Of a DNA stretch of 64,000 nt, positions 45,033 to 54,152 are shown in pieces. The stretch's first letter is position 1; every line of letters begins with the position of its first letter. A program made the translations under genes and the position numbers. The notes below the pieces were generated by a model. That model worked only from the letters and a program-made list of their open reading frames with translations, was not told the DNA's origin and did not search any database. The stretch is from Oceanobacillus arenosus (lineage in GTDB: Bacteria; Bacillota; Bacilli; Bacillales; Amphibacillaceae). The stretch is taken from the NCBI RefSeq assembly GCF_003369575.1, contig NZ_PIOC01000010.1:275376-339375 (forward strand), written 5' to 3'.

Positions 45033-45721
45033 TGCCGCTCGTCTCCCATTCTTAACTTTGATTTGTAAATTTAGCTTTCTAAATTATAACAAAAGTTATC
45101 TGTTGATTCGCCCAATTTACAAATTTATAATAAATGATTTACCCGCTGTTGAAATCGTGCGGTAGATATATCTTTCTATAAGTCTTGGGGCTTAGCGAAA
45201 GTTAAACAATTGTAAAAAGCTAAAATACAATCGTAATGAGATGGAATAGAGAATTTTATTTCTCCAACTTGTAACTTTTAAAAGTGAAGTGGAAACATGA
45301 TATGGAGGTGTCGCGTGATAGAACAAAAAATGTATAAATTACATTATTTTACACAGTGAATGAGTATGAACCAGCACGACTTTATGAATCTAGCATATAG
45401 TTATGCAGAAATAATTAGTGATAATAATGAAGAATGAGTCGGGAATTCAAATATAGGAGATGCTATTGAGCTAAAAACATCTTATTTAATGTTTTTTTAT
45501 ACTGGGAATAAGACTGAAATTGAAAGTTCTTAGTCATTTTGAATAAAATTTCGATTTTATAGTTTTTCCGCAATCGAGGTAACATGCTAAATAAATGATT
45601 TTATTTAATTTAGTACATAATTATTTATGTAGCCGGGGATTCTTCATCCCCGACTTGTAATATGCTGATATCGATTAAAATCTTTACATTAAAGGTCTTG
45701 CATGTGGTAATGAAATTAATG
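45033..45721. other. 690-bp region with promoter signals and a possible gene remnant
   Basis: A perfect TATAAT on the minus strand (45088-45083) probably belongs to the pump gene. On the plus strand GGAGGTG precedes GTG 45315 (MIEQKMYKLHYFT), which stops after 14 codons; VNEYEPARLYESS continues in another frame, so this looks like a decayed gene. A 7-8 bp GC-rich hairpin lies at ~45632-45653. Confidence 0.35.
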
Positions 45722-46927
45722 TTATTTCGTTGAAAGTTTAGTTTGACTTGTTTTTACCACTTCCTGATCTATGAACTTACTAATCTCTTCTATTCGATAT
45801 CCAATATCTTGTAAAATACTCTCCGTGTGCTCACCAAGCTTTGGAGGGAATGTACGAATAGATCCAGGTGTTCTTGATAGTTGGAGCGGTATACCTAGTG
45901 TTTTATACTTTCCAATTTCACTGCTCTCTTTTTCTTGAACCATTCCCCGTTCGATAACATGTGGATCTTGAAGGATTTCCGATAGTTGATTCACTGGTCC
46001 AACAGGTACTTTAATTTCTGTGAAGAACTCATCCCATTCCGTCCTTGTACGTTGCATAAAGGTATCCTTGAGTATCTGGAGTAATTGATCCCGATGAGTT
46101 ACTCTTCCTTTATTTGTGTCGTATTTCGAACTTTTAAGAGTGTCCAAATTAAGTTTGTTTGTAAAAGCAGACCACATTTTATCGTTAGCAATAGCTACTA
46201 CGAAATTTCCATCGGCTGCTTCAAAGACTTGATATGGAACAATGTTTGGGTGTTCAGTACCTAGTGGTTCTGGATTTACTCCTGTAGCAAAGTAACTGCT
46301 TGCGAGATAGGTTTGCCATGAGATGATTGTGTCGAGAAGTGAAGCATCAATCCATTGTCCTTTTCCAGAACGATCTCGTTCCCAGAGTGCAACAAGAATT
46401 CCAAATGCTGCCCACATACCCGTACCAAGGTCTGCAAAAGAGTACCCTGCTTTAACAGGTGTTCCTCCTTTTTCTCCTGTTACAGACATTAAACCGCCCA
46501 TCGCTTGTGCTAAAACATCATATCCAGGCTTTTGTGCATATTCTCCCTTTTGTCCAAAACCGGAAATAGATGCTAAAATGATGCCTTGATTGTGTCCTTT
46601 CATTACTTCATAAGATAGACCTAATCGTTCAAGAGTGCCTGGTCTAAAGTTTTCTATGACAACGTCGGCTTCTTCAATTAGTTTAAGTAGTATTTCTTTT
46701 CCTTCCTCTGTTTTAAGGTTCAGACTGATGCTCTTCTTATTGCGGTTTATACTCAAAAAGTAAGTACTCCAATCCTCAATAAAAGGAGGACCGAGATGGC
46801 GGGTATCATCTCCATTAGGTGTCTCCACCTTAATAACTTCAGCTCCGAAATCAGAAAACATCATTGTTGCATATGGACCACTTAATAGACGAGATAAATC
46901 AATTATTTTAAGGTTGCTTAATGGCAA
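45722..46927 (-). CDS. CaiB/BaiF family CoA-transferase
   Basis: About 401 aa. Class III CoA-transferase: LKIIDLSRLLSGPYATMMFSDFGAEVIKVE, the VENFRPGTLERLGLSYE motif, and IVPYQVFEAADGNFVVAIANDKMW. The conserved Asp that carries CoA is expected around VLAQAMGG-GYSFADLGTG (the family region ADLGTG is present). It moves CoA between two organic acids. It lies 73 nt after the MatC-type carrier gene and is the last gene of the module. TTG 46927, 9 nt after GGAG, is preferred over ATG 46942, which lacks a ribosome binding site. Confidence 0.87.
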   Translation of the reverse strand: MPLSNLKIIDLSRLLSGPYATMMFSDFGAEVIKVETPNGDDTRHLGPPFIEDWSTYFLSINRNKKSISLNLKTEEGKEILLKLIEEADVVIENFRPGTLERLGLSYEVMKGHNQGIILASISGFGQKGEYAQKPGYDVLAQAMGGLMSVTGEKGGTPVKAGYSFADLGTGMWAAFGILVALWERDRSGKGQWIDASLLDTIISWQTYLASSYFATGVNPEPLGTEHPNIVPYQVFEAADGNFVVAIANDKMWSAFTNKLNLDTLKSSKYDTNKGRVTHRDQLLQILKDTFMQRTRTEWDEFFTEIKVPVGPVNQLSEILQDPHVIERGMVQEKESSEIGKYKTLGIPLQLSRTPGSIRTFPPKLGEHTESILQDIGYRIEEISKFIDQEVVKTSQTKLSTK

Positions 46928-46999
46928 AACAAACATCTCCATTTCTATATTTTATTTAACTTTCTTTCAGCATCTTTTCAGTCTTTAAATGAAAAAGTT

Positions 47000-48274
47000 T
47001 TAAAAAGCACCAGCAATGACAACGAATATTAACCAGGATATAAATGGACCGACTAAAACAAAGATACCTGCTGCCATCAAAAGGTACGTAAAGAATTTAC
47101 GTTCACTCATGCCTTGAATATTTGATAAAAACAATGCACCAACTGTGGAAAATGGACTAAGATCTACAACACTAGCTGAAATGGAAATAGCAGATACAAC
47201 ACCCATCGTTGATATCGATGGATCGCTAAGAATAGGGACACCTAATGGAATAATCGCTGCAAGAAACCCGGTTGTCGAAGCAAAAGCAGAAATAATTCCA
47301 CCAATATATGATGCGATAAGTGATGCAATATAAGGGTTTCCAATCATTCCAACTAGACCTTGCATTAATTCCATTGCTCCAACATGCTCCATAATTCCAA
47401 TAAATGTTACAATCCCTGAGACCATGACAATCGCTGACCATGGCATCTCTTTAAAAATTTCACCCTGTAATTTTGGTGTTAAGCAAGCGAGCAAAAGACC
47501 TAATGTTAATGCTGCAAAACCAATATCCACTTTGAAACCAATTACAAGAAAGACAAGGAGAATGACTCCAATAATTGAAATAATGTTGTGTAAAGTTAAT
47601 TTTGGTTTATTTTCTTTTTCTTCATATACTGGATTGGAAATGATATTTAATGATTGAACGGATGATACGCGGAACAGTCGAATTCCACCCAATAAAATAA
47701 ATGCGACAACCCCTAAGAAAACATAAAAAGTTAGCGTGTTTATATAAAGAGTCGTCTCTGAAAAAGGTAAACCTTCTGATTTCATTACTCCGTTTACAAT
47801 AATTCCGAAGATATTTAATGGTGAAAAACTACCTGCCATACAACCAGCTTGTATCATAATCGCAATCAATAGCGGATTGATCTTTTGTCGATAGGCAATT
47901 CTAAAACCAATTCCTGCAAGGATTGATGCTACTGCAATTGCTGAAGTGCCAATACTTGTTAAAAGCATTGCTAGGAAAAATATGATCCAGGGAATCATCC
48001 CGATATTACCTTTTACGAAACTGAGTCCCCAGCCAATTATAATATCCAGTGTCCCGTTTTTTTGGATTACCGCAAATAGATAGGTTACACCAAACAATAA
48101 AATAAATAAGTCTGCTGGAAAACTACTATACACATCGTCAATAGTAATCGTACCCGTGAATGAAAATAATACAAAAGCTGTCACAAATGCTAAAATACCG
48201 ATATTAACGGATAAAAAAGCACTAACGATAAACATCATTAATAACAATATGATAGAAACAACTTCTATACCCAT
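47000..48274 (-). CDS. MatC-type dicarboxylate carrier (SLC13-like permease)
   Basis: 424 aa, about 12 TM helices. The N-terminal half (LSVNIGILAFVTAFVLFSF ... SSFPADLFILLFGVTYLFAVIQKNGTLD) matches the MatC_N domain of malonate/dicarboxylate carriers. The central GTSAIAVASILAGIGFRIA and the C-terminal TTGFLAAIIPLGVPIL are ion-transporter-family features. Probably takes up the dicarboxylate or other acid handled by the CoA-transferase and hydratase. ATG 48274 follows TGGAGGTC. A perfect cre site lies 25 nt upstream. Confidence 0.83.
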   Translation of the reverse strand: MGIEVVSIILLLMMFIVSAFLSVNIGILAFVTAFVLFSFTGTITIDDVYSSFPADLFILLFGVTYLFAVIQKNGTLDIIIGWGLSFVKGNIGMIPWIIFFLAMLLTSIGTSAIAVASILAGIGFRIAYRQKINPLLIAIMIQAGCMAGSFSPLNIFGIIVNGVMKSEGLPFSETTLYINTLTFYVFLGVVAFILLGGIRLFRVSSVQSLNIISNPVYEEKENKPKLTLHNIISIIGVILLVFLVIGFKVDIGFAALTLGLLLACLTPKLQGEIFKEMPWSAIVMVSGIVTFIGIMEHVGAMELMQGLVGMIGNPYIASLIASYIGGIISAFASTTGFLAAIIPLGVPILSDPSISTMGVVSAISISASVVDLSPFSTVGALFLSNIQGMSERKFFTYLLMAAGIFVLVGPFISWLIFVVIAGAF

Positions 48275-48298
48275 AATGACCTCCATTTATCAGAAATA

Positions 48299-48312
48299 TG
48301 TTAACGCTTTCA
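48299..48312 (-). promoter_or_regulatory. cre (CcpA) site before the MatC-type gene
   Basis: On the minus strand the sequence is TGAAAGCGTTAACA, matching all 14 positions of TGWAANCGNTNWCA. It lies between the hydratase and carrier genes, close to the carrier start, where bound CcpA could block transcription. Confidence 0.75.
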
Positions 48313-48332
48313 TTTGGACGGGAAGAGATATA

Positions 48333-48425
48333 TTTTTAGTAGATAAGAAATTGAACGACTTTCGTACTACATAAGTACAACTAAAGCTATTATACAATGG
48401 CTTGGTGATAACCAAGCTTTGTAAT
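48333..48425 (+). repeat. ~93-bp dispersed repeat, copy 2 (copy 1 at 22141-22234)
   Basis: Contains CTTGGTGATAACCAAG followed by CTTTG. Situated inside the catabolic operon, between the hydratase gene (ends 48485) and the cre site. Orientation of the conserved hairpin is plus, opposite to the operon. Confidence 0.65.
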
Positions 48426-48484
48426 GAATTGACTATTTGTTAGATAGATATCTAGTTAAGGTATAGCTATGAATAATTCATTGC

Positions 48485-49252
48485 TTAGAATTGTGGCTGT
48501 CTCTTTTCTTTAAAGGCCTTTATTCCCTCATGAATGTCAGTAGAATAAAATTTGAGATTATGTTCGAAATCATTGTCTACTTTTCCTTCGAGAATTAATT
48601 TTGTAATTACTTTTGCTGCTTTTATCGTTGCTTGTGATCTTGTTCCGAGTAATCTAGCATAGTTATAAGTTTCTTCGACGATAGATTCCTCTGGGTAAAC
48701 AAAATCGATAAGACCAACTTGATGGGCTTCGCTCGAATCTAGAAACCGTCCAGAAAATAATATGTCTTTTGCACGTGAAGGACCTACTGCGTCAATTAAT
48801 CGCTTTGTTTGAGGAACCCCATAGATAAGCCCTATTTTTGAAGGGGTGATCCCAAAAGTTCCAGTATTTGAACTGAAACGAATATCACAAGCCAATGCCA
48901 ATTCAGCACCTCCGCCAATACATGGACCTTCAATCATGGCGATAACTGGTTTTGGAAAATTTCCAAGTGCTTCACCTGTAGCGGTAAGATAATTATCATA
49001 ATTTTGTGCACTAGACGCATCCATTCGTTCAGTAGAGAATTCTTTTATATCTGCTCCAGCGCAAAATACCTCCTCATTTACTCCACGAATAATTACTACT
49101 TTCACTTCCGAGTCGTGTTCCAATTCATCTAGTATCTTCGGAATTTGCTTCCACATATCCAGTGTCATGGCATTCTTTTTTTCTGGACGATTCAAGTAAA
49201 TTGTTGCGATGTCCTCCAACTTGCTAATTAAAATAGTGTGTTGCTCATTCAA
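48485..49252 (-). CDS. enoyl-CoA hydratase/isomerase family protein
   Basis: 255 aa crotonase fold. LNRPEKKNAMTLDMW, oxyanion segments CAGADIKEFS and IEGPCIGGGAELALACDIRFSS, and TPSKIGLIYGVPQTKRL with a Glu/Gly pattern typical of hydratases. Length is normal. Start TTG 49252 lies 9 nt after AAAGGAGG. First gene of the minus-strand module, with a sigma-54 promoter ~230 nt upstream. It acts on a CoA ester, presumably made by the CoA-transferase of the same module. Confidence 0.88.
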   Translation of the reverse strand: MNEQHTILISKLEDIATIYLNRPEKKNAMTLDMWKQIPKILDELEHDSEVKVVIIRGVNEEVFCAGADIKEFSTERMDASSAQNYDNYLTATGEALGNFPKPVIAMIEGPCIGGGAELALACDIRFSSNTGTFGITPSKIGLIYGVPQTKRLIDAVGPSRAKDILFSGRFLDSSEAHQVGLIDFVYPEESIVEETYNYARLLGTRSQATIKAAKVITKLILEGKVDNDFEHNLKFYSTDIHEGIKAFKEKRQPQF

Positions 49253-49481
49253 AGAAAACGCCTCCTTTTATTGTAGGTTAACGGGTGGTCAATCATAAAG
49301 CAAGCTTCACCAACAAGGATAAACATAGCTTGTTTTCATGAATTAATACTACCATCTTCGCCAAAAACGTGATAAATCATTTTTAGTTTGAGGATTTGCC
49401 CTCCGAAAAACCTGTTTCTTTTAACTAACATTCAGTTTAGGAAGTTCAGAGACTCCACTGAATGTAGTTTCACTATATTAC

Positions 49482-49499
49482 TTGCAAATATCATGCCAA
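49482..49499 (-). promoter_or_regulatory. sigma-54 (-24/-12) promoter of the hydratase-carrier-transferase module
   Basis: Minus strand: TTGGCATGATATTTGCAAG. It matches TGGCAC-N5-TTGCA at all but one position, with the invariant GG and GC correctly 10 nt apart. It points at the hydratase gene, leaving a ~220-nt leader. Confidence 0.75.
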
Positions 49500-49595
49500 G
49501 TATTTTAGATAATGAAATCATTTGAGAGAATGCAGATGAAATGAGTGGTGGAATATTCCAAATAACTTTACAATTGGGAAATTTAATATTATTAT

Positions 49596-49633
49596 GTTTC
49601 ATAATAAAACTTGTTAGTAATTCAAATTGAAAC
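49596..49633. promoter_or_regulatory. possible upstream activator sites for the sigma-54 activator
   Basis: GTTTCA (49596-49601) and TGAAAC (49628-49633) form an inverted repeat ~110-145 bp upstream of the -24/-12 promoter. The first is part of GTTT-N7-AAAC. Position and form fit an enhancer site for the adjacent regulator. Confidence 0.4.
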
Positions 49634-49660
49634 ATTGTGATATTGAAGGGAGGGGACAAG

Positions 49661-51544
49661 GTGAATTTAAAAATTGTCATTACAGGTTCTAGCGACTTCT
49701 CTTTATTGGCTAGCAAGGTATTGGGAAAATTATCGATACCGAATTGGATTAAGCTTGAGATAAGTGAACACCCAATCGAATCGTTATTGGAAGGGGGAAA
49801 TATAGAGCTTGGGCAAACGCGAATTGAACCAGCAACGATTATTATTAGCGGAGAGCAAAGTTCAAAGATGATTGAACAACGATTAAATACAATCGTTGTT
49901 CCCGTTAAGATAATTGAGAGTGAAGTGCTAGTATCTCTAGCTAAAAGTACACCTGGTCAACATATCGCGATTATTAATTATCGAACAAGATTTGAGAATA
50001 TTGACTGGTTTGCAAAGCAATTAAATCTAAATATTTCTCAGTATAGTTTTGAGACCCTAAAAGAAATTTATGATGTGTTTGAGGTTCTATCGAAAAAGAA
50101 GATTGATAAAATCATTGGTGGAAGTTATGCATGTAAAATAGCGAATGATTATGGAATGAAAAGCTCCTTTCTATATTCGGAGAATTCCTTACGTGAAGCG
50201 ATTCTTACGGCAATTAAATTTCTCGAAATTTATCGTAAGGAAATGGAGCAGGCCGCTTTATTTAAAACAGTTTCTGGTGTAAATAAGAGTGGAATCGTAA
50301 GTATTGATGAGGCGAATAAGATTACATCGGTAAATAAGATTGTAGAAGAGCTATTCGGCTTATCAAAGGATAAACTTGTGGGACAGAATATGGAAAGATG
50401 GATTAATAAGGAGCAATTAATGAAGGGTGGAAATGATCGTCAAATAATATTTACAGTGAAGCATCGAACATTTATTGCTGTGCTGTCCCCAGTTTATGTT
50501 GCTCGAGAGAAGGTTGGCAACATATTAGTGATAGATGATGTTAAGGAAATTCAGAAAAAAGAGCTGAGCATTCGCAGCAAAATTAATAAAAAAACAATGA
50601 AAGCTCAATATCATTTTACTGATATAATTGGTCCCAGTGAAGCGCTCAACAAAGTCAAAAAAACAGCAGAAAAATTTAGCCGGTCAAGTGCTCCTATATT
50701 AATTCAAGGAGAGTCAGGCACAGGGAAAGAGCTGTTTGCTCAGAGTATTCACAACGAAAGTAATCGGAATGAAGCTGCATTTGTCGCAATCAACTGTGCA
50801 GCCATTCCTGAGAACCTCCTTGATAGCGAGCTGTTCGGCTATGAAGATGGTGCTTTTACTGGAGCGAAAAAAGGAGGTAAAAAGGGACTTTTTGAACTTG
50901 CACATCAAGGAACTATTTTTCTTGATGAGATTAATGCATTACCGTTACATTTACAATCCAAGCTATTACGCGTACTTCAAGAAAAAGAAGTGATGAAAAT
51001 TGGTGGAGATAGTGTCATTCCTGTTAATATTCGGGTTGTTACTGCTGCTAACGAGGATTTAATGGAATCTGTTCAAAAAAGAACATTTCGAGAAGATTTA
51101 TATTATCGAATTAATGTGCTGCAATTAATTATCCCACCACTTAGAGAAAGAAAAGAGGATATTGCTGAAATAACTAGACACCACCTTAACTTGTGGGAAG
51201 ATTCGCAGTCCTTAATCATGCCATCCATTTTAAATACTCTCCAGCAATATTCATTTCCAGGAAACGTACGTGAATTAAAAAATATATTAGAAAGATTCCA
51301 AGTGTATTGTGAAGGTGAAGAATTAAATGAGAAGGTGATTAAGGAAATGATGAGACAAGCGCTATCACCAAAGATGAGTGAATCATTTGCTCCATTAAAT
51401 CTTTCATCAAATAGTCTAAATTTAAAAGAACAGGAGGATAATTTAATAAAAGCAGCATTAGACAAACATCAAGGAAGGAAAGACCTAGCAGCAAAAGAAT
51501 TAGGTATAAGTAGAGCAACACTTTGGAGGAAATTAAATGATTGA
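49661..51544 (+). CDS. sigma-54-dependent transcriptional activator with PrpR_N sensory domain
   Basis: 627 aa. Residues ~10-190: PrpR_N-type ligand domain. Residues ~205-300: PAS-like (SIDEANKITSVNKIVEELFGL). Then the AAA+ core: GESGTGKELFAQSIH (Walker A), GAFTGA (sigma-54 contact loop), GTIFLDEIN (Walker B), FREDLYYRINVL (sensor). C-terminal Fis-type HTH: RKDLAAKELGISRATLWRKL. GTG 49661 lies 5 nt after GGGAGGGG. Divergent from the module it most likely activates; the inducer is probably the acid or its CoA ester (inference). Confidence 0.9.
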   Translation: MNLKIVITGSSDFSLLASKVLGKLSIPNWIKLEISEHPIESLLEGGNIELGQTRIEPATIIISGEQSSKMIEQRLNTIVVPVKIIESEVLVSLAKSTPGQHIAIINYRTRFENIDWFAKQLNLNISQYSFETLKEIYDVFEVLSKKKIDKIIGGSYACKIANDYGMKSSFLYSENSLREAILTAIKFLEIYRKEMEQAALFKTVSGVNKSGIVSIDEANKITSVNKIVEELFGLSKDKLVGQNMERWINKEQLMKGGNDRQIIFTVKHRTFIAVLSPVYVAREKVGNILVIDDVKEIQKKELSIRSKINKKTMKAQYHFTDIIGPSEALNKVKKTAEKFSRSSAPILIQGESGTGKELFAQSIHNESNRNEAAFVAINCAAIPENLLDSELFGYEDGAFTGAKKGGKKGLFELAHQGTIFLDEINALPLHLQSKLLRVLQEKEVMKIGGDSVIPVNIRVVTAANEDLMESVQKRTFREDLYYRINVLQLIIPPLRERKEDIAEITRHHLNLWEDSQSLIMPSILNTLQQYSFPGNVRELKNILERFQVYCEGEELNEKVIKEMMRQALSPKMSESFAPLNLSSNSLNLKEQEDNLIKAALDKHQGRKDLAAKELGISRATLWRKLND

Positions 51545-51780
51545 GGTCTTTAGAAGTAATTGGTGATATCGTTTCCTATCATTCTACCTATGAGTTGTCA
51601 GAGCAAGTTGATGGAACAAGTTTAGTGAACAGTGTGCATATAAAACCATCAAAAATGAATAATATACTATTTAATATGATGCAAAGGAATATTAAAAGTG
51701 CGTTAAGTAAAAATTTAAAAGTTTTAAAAAGGATATTGGAGAAAGAAAAGGTTTCTTATATAGCAATTGGAATGATCTAG
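51541..51780 (+). CDS. 79-aa open frame overlapping the activator stop
   Basis: Starts at TTG 51541, overlapping the activator stop by 4 nt, and reads LEVIGDIVSYHSTYELSEQVDG ... KNLKVLKRILEKEKVSYIAIGMI. No family recognised and no separate ribosome binding site. It may be a coupled gene or a remnant. Confidence 0.3.
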   Translation: MRSLEVIGDIVSYHSTYELSEQVDGTSLVNSVHIKPSKMNNILFNMMQRNIKSALSKNLKVLKRILEKEKVSYIAIGMI

Positions 51781-51889
51781 ATTACACTAACTTCGCCTGT
51801 AATACTTTGCCAGTATGCCCTTAGTTTTATTAGTGAAGAAAGAATGATAGGATTATGTCTCACATGAACAAGGTAAATGGAGGAGAATA

Positions 51890-52546
51890 ATGGACCAATT
51901 ATTACAGGAAATAATAAATTGGATTAAGAGGACGGATAAAAAAATTGTTATTGGTATTTCGGGACATGGTGCTGCTGGAAAAACAACATTTTCTAATAAA
52001 CTTGTAAATCTATTGGAACATAAGGAATTAAATTATATTAATACGGACCCATATATTGTTAGTTCAAACATACGGAAGCATTCTATTATCGACTATACGT
52101 ATCAGAACGAACAGCACAGTAATAAATTTACCGCTTGTCACCCATCAGCACATCATTTACCCTCTTTAGAAAGAGATGTTCGAATGGTTAAATCTGGATT
52201 AGATTTATATACGATCGACACGGGTTATCTGAAAAGCACGTTGATTTCTTCTGGAAATAAAGTAACGATTGTAGAAGGAATGAGTGTTGCATTTATCGAT
52301 CTCAATTTATTCGATTTAAAAGTTTACTTTTACACAGATGGTAAAACTGAATTGATGAGAAGATCAGAAAGAGATATTGCTGAAAGGGGGGCCGTTATCA
52401 GCTACTTAATGCAATCACATGAAGAACGACGGATTCAATATGAATTGTTCATGCATCCATATAGTCAGCTTTTTGATATTATAATCAAAACTTCAAAAGA
52501 AGCAGTATGTATAGAAAAAAATACATTTGAGTTTACATGTGAGTAA
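51890..52546 (+). CDS. uridine-kinase-like P-loop protein
   Basis: 218 aa. Walker A GISGHGAAGKTTFS at ~24-37, NTDPYIVSSNIR (Asp acceptor region), VEGMSVAFIDLNLF and a lid RRSERDIAERG. Predicted nucleoside/metabolite kinase; substrate unknown. ATGGAGGAG precedes ATG 51890. Transcribed alone. Confidence 0.82.
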   Translation: MDQLLQEIINWIKRTDKKIVIGISGHGAAGKTTFSNKLVNLLEHKELNYINTDPYIVSSNIRKHSIIDYTYQNEQHSNKFTACHPSAHHLPSLERDVRMVKSGLDLYTIDTGYLKSTLISSGNKVTIVEGMSVAFIDLNLFDLKVYFYTDGKTELMRRSERDIAERGAVISYLMQSHEERRIQYELFMHPYSQLFDIIIKTSKEAVCIEKNTFEFTCE

Positions 52547-52773
52547 TTCAATCCTAAATAAATATTGCTACATAAAAAGTATAGGAGTGTTGCTTGTAGA
52601 AAATCGTGTACCTGATTGGTTGGGGAAGCCGCACATAGTATTTCCAACAGGGTTTAATCAATACTTCCTGCAAAAATCGATATAAAGATTTCGAATCATG
52701 AGTGGCAGATTTTCAAAAAATAGTTAACAATCTTTTATAAACAGCCTTATGAAAAATGTAGAGGTGCAAGAAA
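52547..52773 (+). other. 227-bp intergenic region with a possible gene fragment
   Basis: VENRVPDWLGKPHIVFPTGF...FLQKSI (52597-52686) is open and protein-like but lacks a start codon, so it may be a remnant. The next gene has GAGGTG before ATG 52774. Confidence 0.3.
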
Positions 52774-54042
52774 ATGGATAGCAGAATAAAAGAATTAATT
52801 GATTCTACAAAATCAAAATTTGGATTGGATAATTATTATTTAGCAAGGCATAGCCTTAATCGAAATGTAAACATTTCTTATGAAACGATTTATACATTAG
52901 ATGTGGAGTGGTTTCCTAATCTTATCACACAACCTGAAGATGATGACTCCAACCCAGAAGGAACCGCTGTTATTGAAATTGAAGTGAATAGCAATAAAAT
53001 TGAAAGTATTATTTTCGTCGGAGCTAAGTCTTTTGCAAACGGGATTAAGTTTAACAAAAATGACAGGAGAGGGATTATAAAATGGATTGAACAGGAAACG
53101 GGATTGATATACGGGAAACAGTTTGAATTACATAAAGAAGTGAAAGGTGGATTGTACTTTAAAGAATGTATTGATGGGGTTGCCGTTTCTCCTTCTGGTT
53201 CTATTGAAATAAAATTTGATCAAGAAGGCAAGCTCACATTATTCTCGATACATGGTCAATTTCCTTCTAAAGAAATGATAAAGGAAGATACCTATTCGCT
53301 TTCCCTGGAAATGGTAGACCATATAGCGAAAGAACAATTGAAATTGATAGAATTCCCTTCGTACAAACAACAGCGATTGTTACCTGTTTATGGAGTGGAA
53401 GAAATTTATATCACGAATGATCTAGCATCGACCATTCCATTTGAATTTATTGTCGATGTAAGGTCATATTTGAAAGTGGATCAATCTATCTACTGGGATA
53501 CTCCACTTAATGAACCGTTTGAAAGAATAGGGATAAATTTGATAGAAAATGTAACTGTGGCACAAGCATTTTCTAATGAACCGAGCCCTGACTCATTACT
53601 TATAACAGAGCAGGAGAAAGAAAAGTGCATAATCGCCGTCAAAGATTTTCTACGTCAAGGGTATGCGGATGACTCTGGGAAATGGAAACTAAAAACGTTA
53701 CATCGAAGTAATAGCTATATTCATGCCACGCTGAGAACTAATCATCAAGATAACCATGTATTTCAAAGAAAGTTATCTGTCATGATTGATGCAAAGCGCT
53801 TTGAAGTTTTGAATTATATCGATAATAAACCGATGTTGGCGCTGTTTGACAAATTTGAAGCAACTGAGAAAGTGGAAATAATAAAAGAAGAGGCATATAA
53901 GAAAATTCAACATTTACTCGAGTTAAAGCCATATTATGTCTATGATTTTGAACAAAAACAATATATATTATGCGGGAAATTAGATTGTCAATTTGGGGTG
54001 GATGCTACTAACGGAGAGATTGTTTTATTAGAGAATCTATAG
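52774..54042 (+). CDS. YcdB/YcdC-like (DUF4901) protein
   Basis: 422 aa, soluble, no signal peptide. Two related halves, each with a helical start and a beta segment (NPEGTAVIEIEVNSNKIESIIFVGAKSFANG; SIEIKFDQEGKLTLFSIHG; YVYDFEQKQYILCGKLDC), fit the YcdB/YcdC repeat of Bacillus. Function unknown. Assignment by pattern only; single gene. Confidence 0.65.
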   Translation: MDSRIKELIDSTKSKFGLDNYYLARHSLNRNVNISYETIYTLDVEWFPNLITQPEDDDSNPEGTAVIEIEVNSNKIESIIFVGAKSFANGIKFNKNDRRGIIKWIEQETGLIYGKQFELHKEVKGGLYFKECIDGVAVSPSGSIEIKFDQEGKLTLFSIHGQFPSKEMIKEDTYSLSLEMVDHIAKEQLKLIEFPSYKQQRLLPVYGVEEIYITNDLASTIPFEFIVDVRSYLKVDQSIYWDTPLNEPFERIGINLIENVTVAQAFSNEPSPDSLLITEQEKEKCIIAVKDFLRQGYADDSGKWKLKTLHRSNSYIHATLRTNHQDNHVFQRKLSVMIDAKRFEVLNYIDNKPMLALFDKFEATEKVEIIKEEAYKKIQHLLELKPYYVYDFEQKQYILCGKLDCQFGVDATNGEIVLLENL

Positions 54043-54152
54043 TTCTATAGCACATAAGTTAGGTAAGGATTAATATGAAATGGTTCTGATATTACTATAA
54101 AATGAGATACTAAAAGAGGGGTATTATACTTTTCATTTAGGAGGAAAGCACT

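Noticed and set aside
45632-45653. GC-rich hairpin between the pump and CoA-transferase genes as a terminator
   Set aside because: The stem is short with a mismatch and no T tract follows on either strand.
49298-49325. Alternative -24/-12-like sequence (TTGGTGAAGCTTGC on the minus strand)
   Set aside because: GG and GC are only 8 nt apart instead of 10, so it cannot be a sigma-54 promoter; the site at 49482-49499 has correct spacing.
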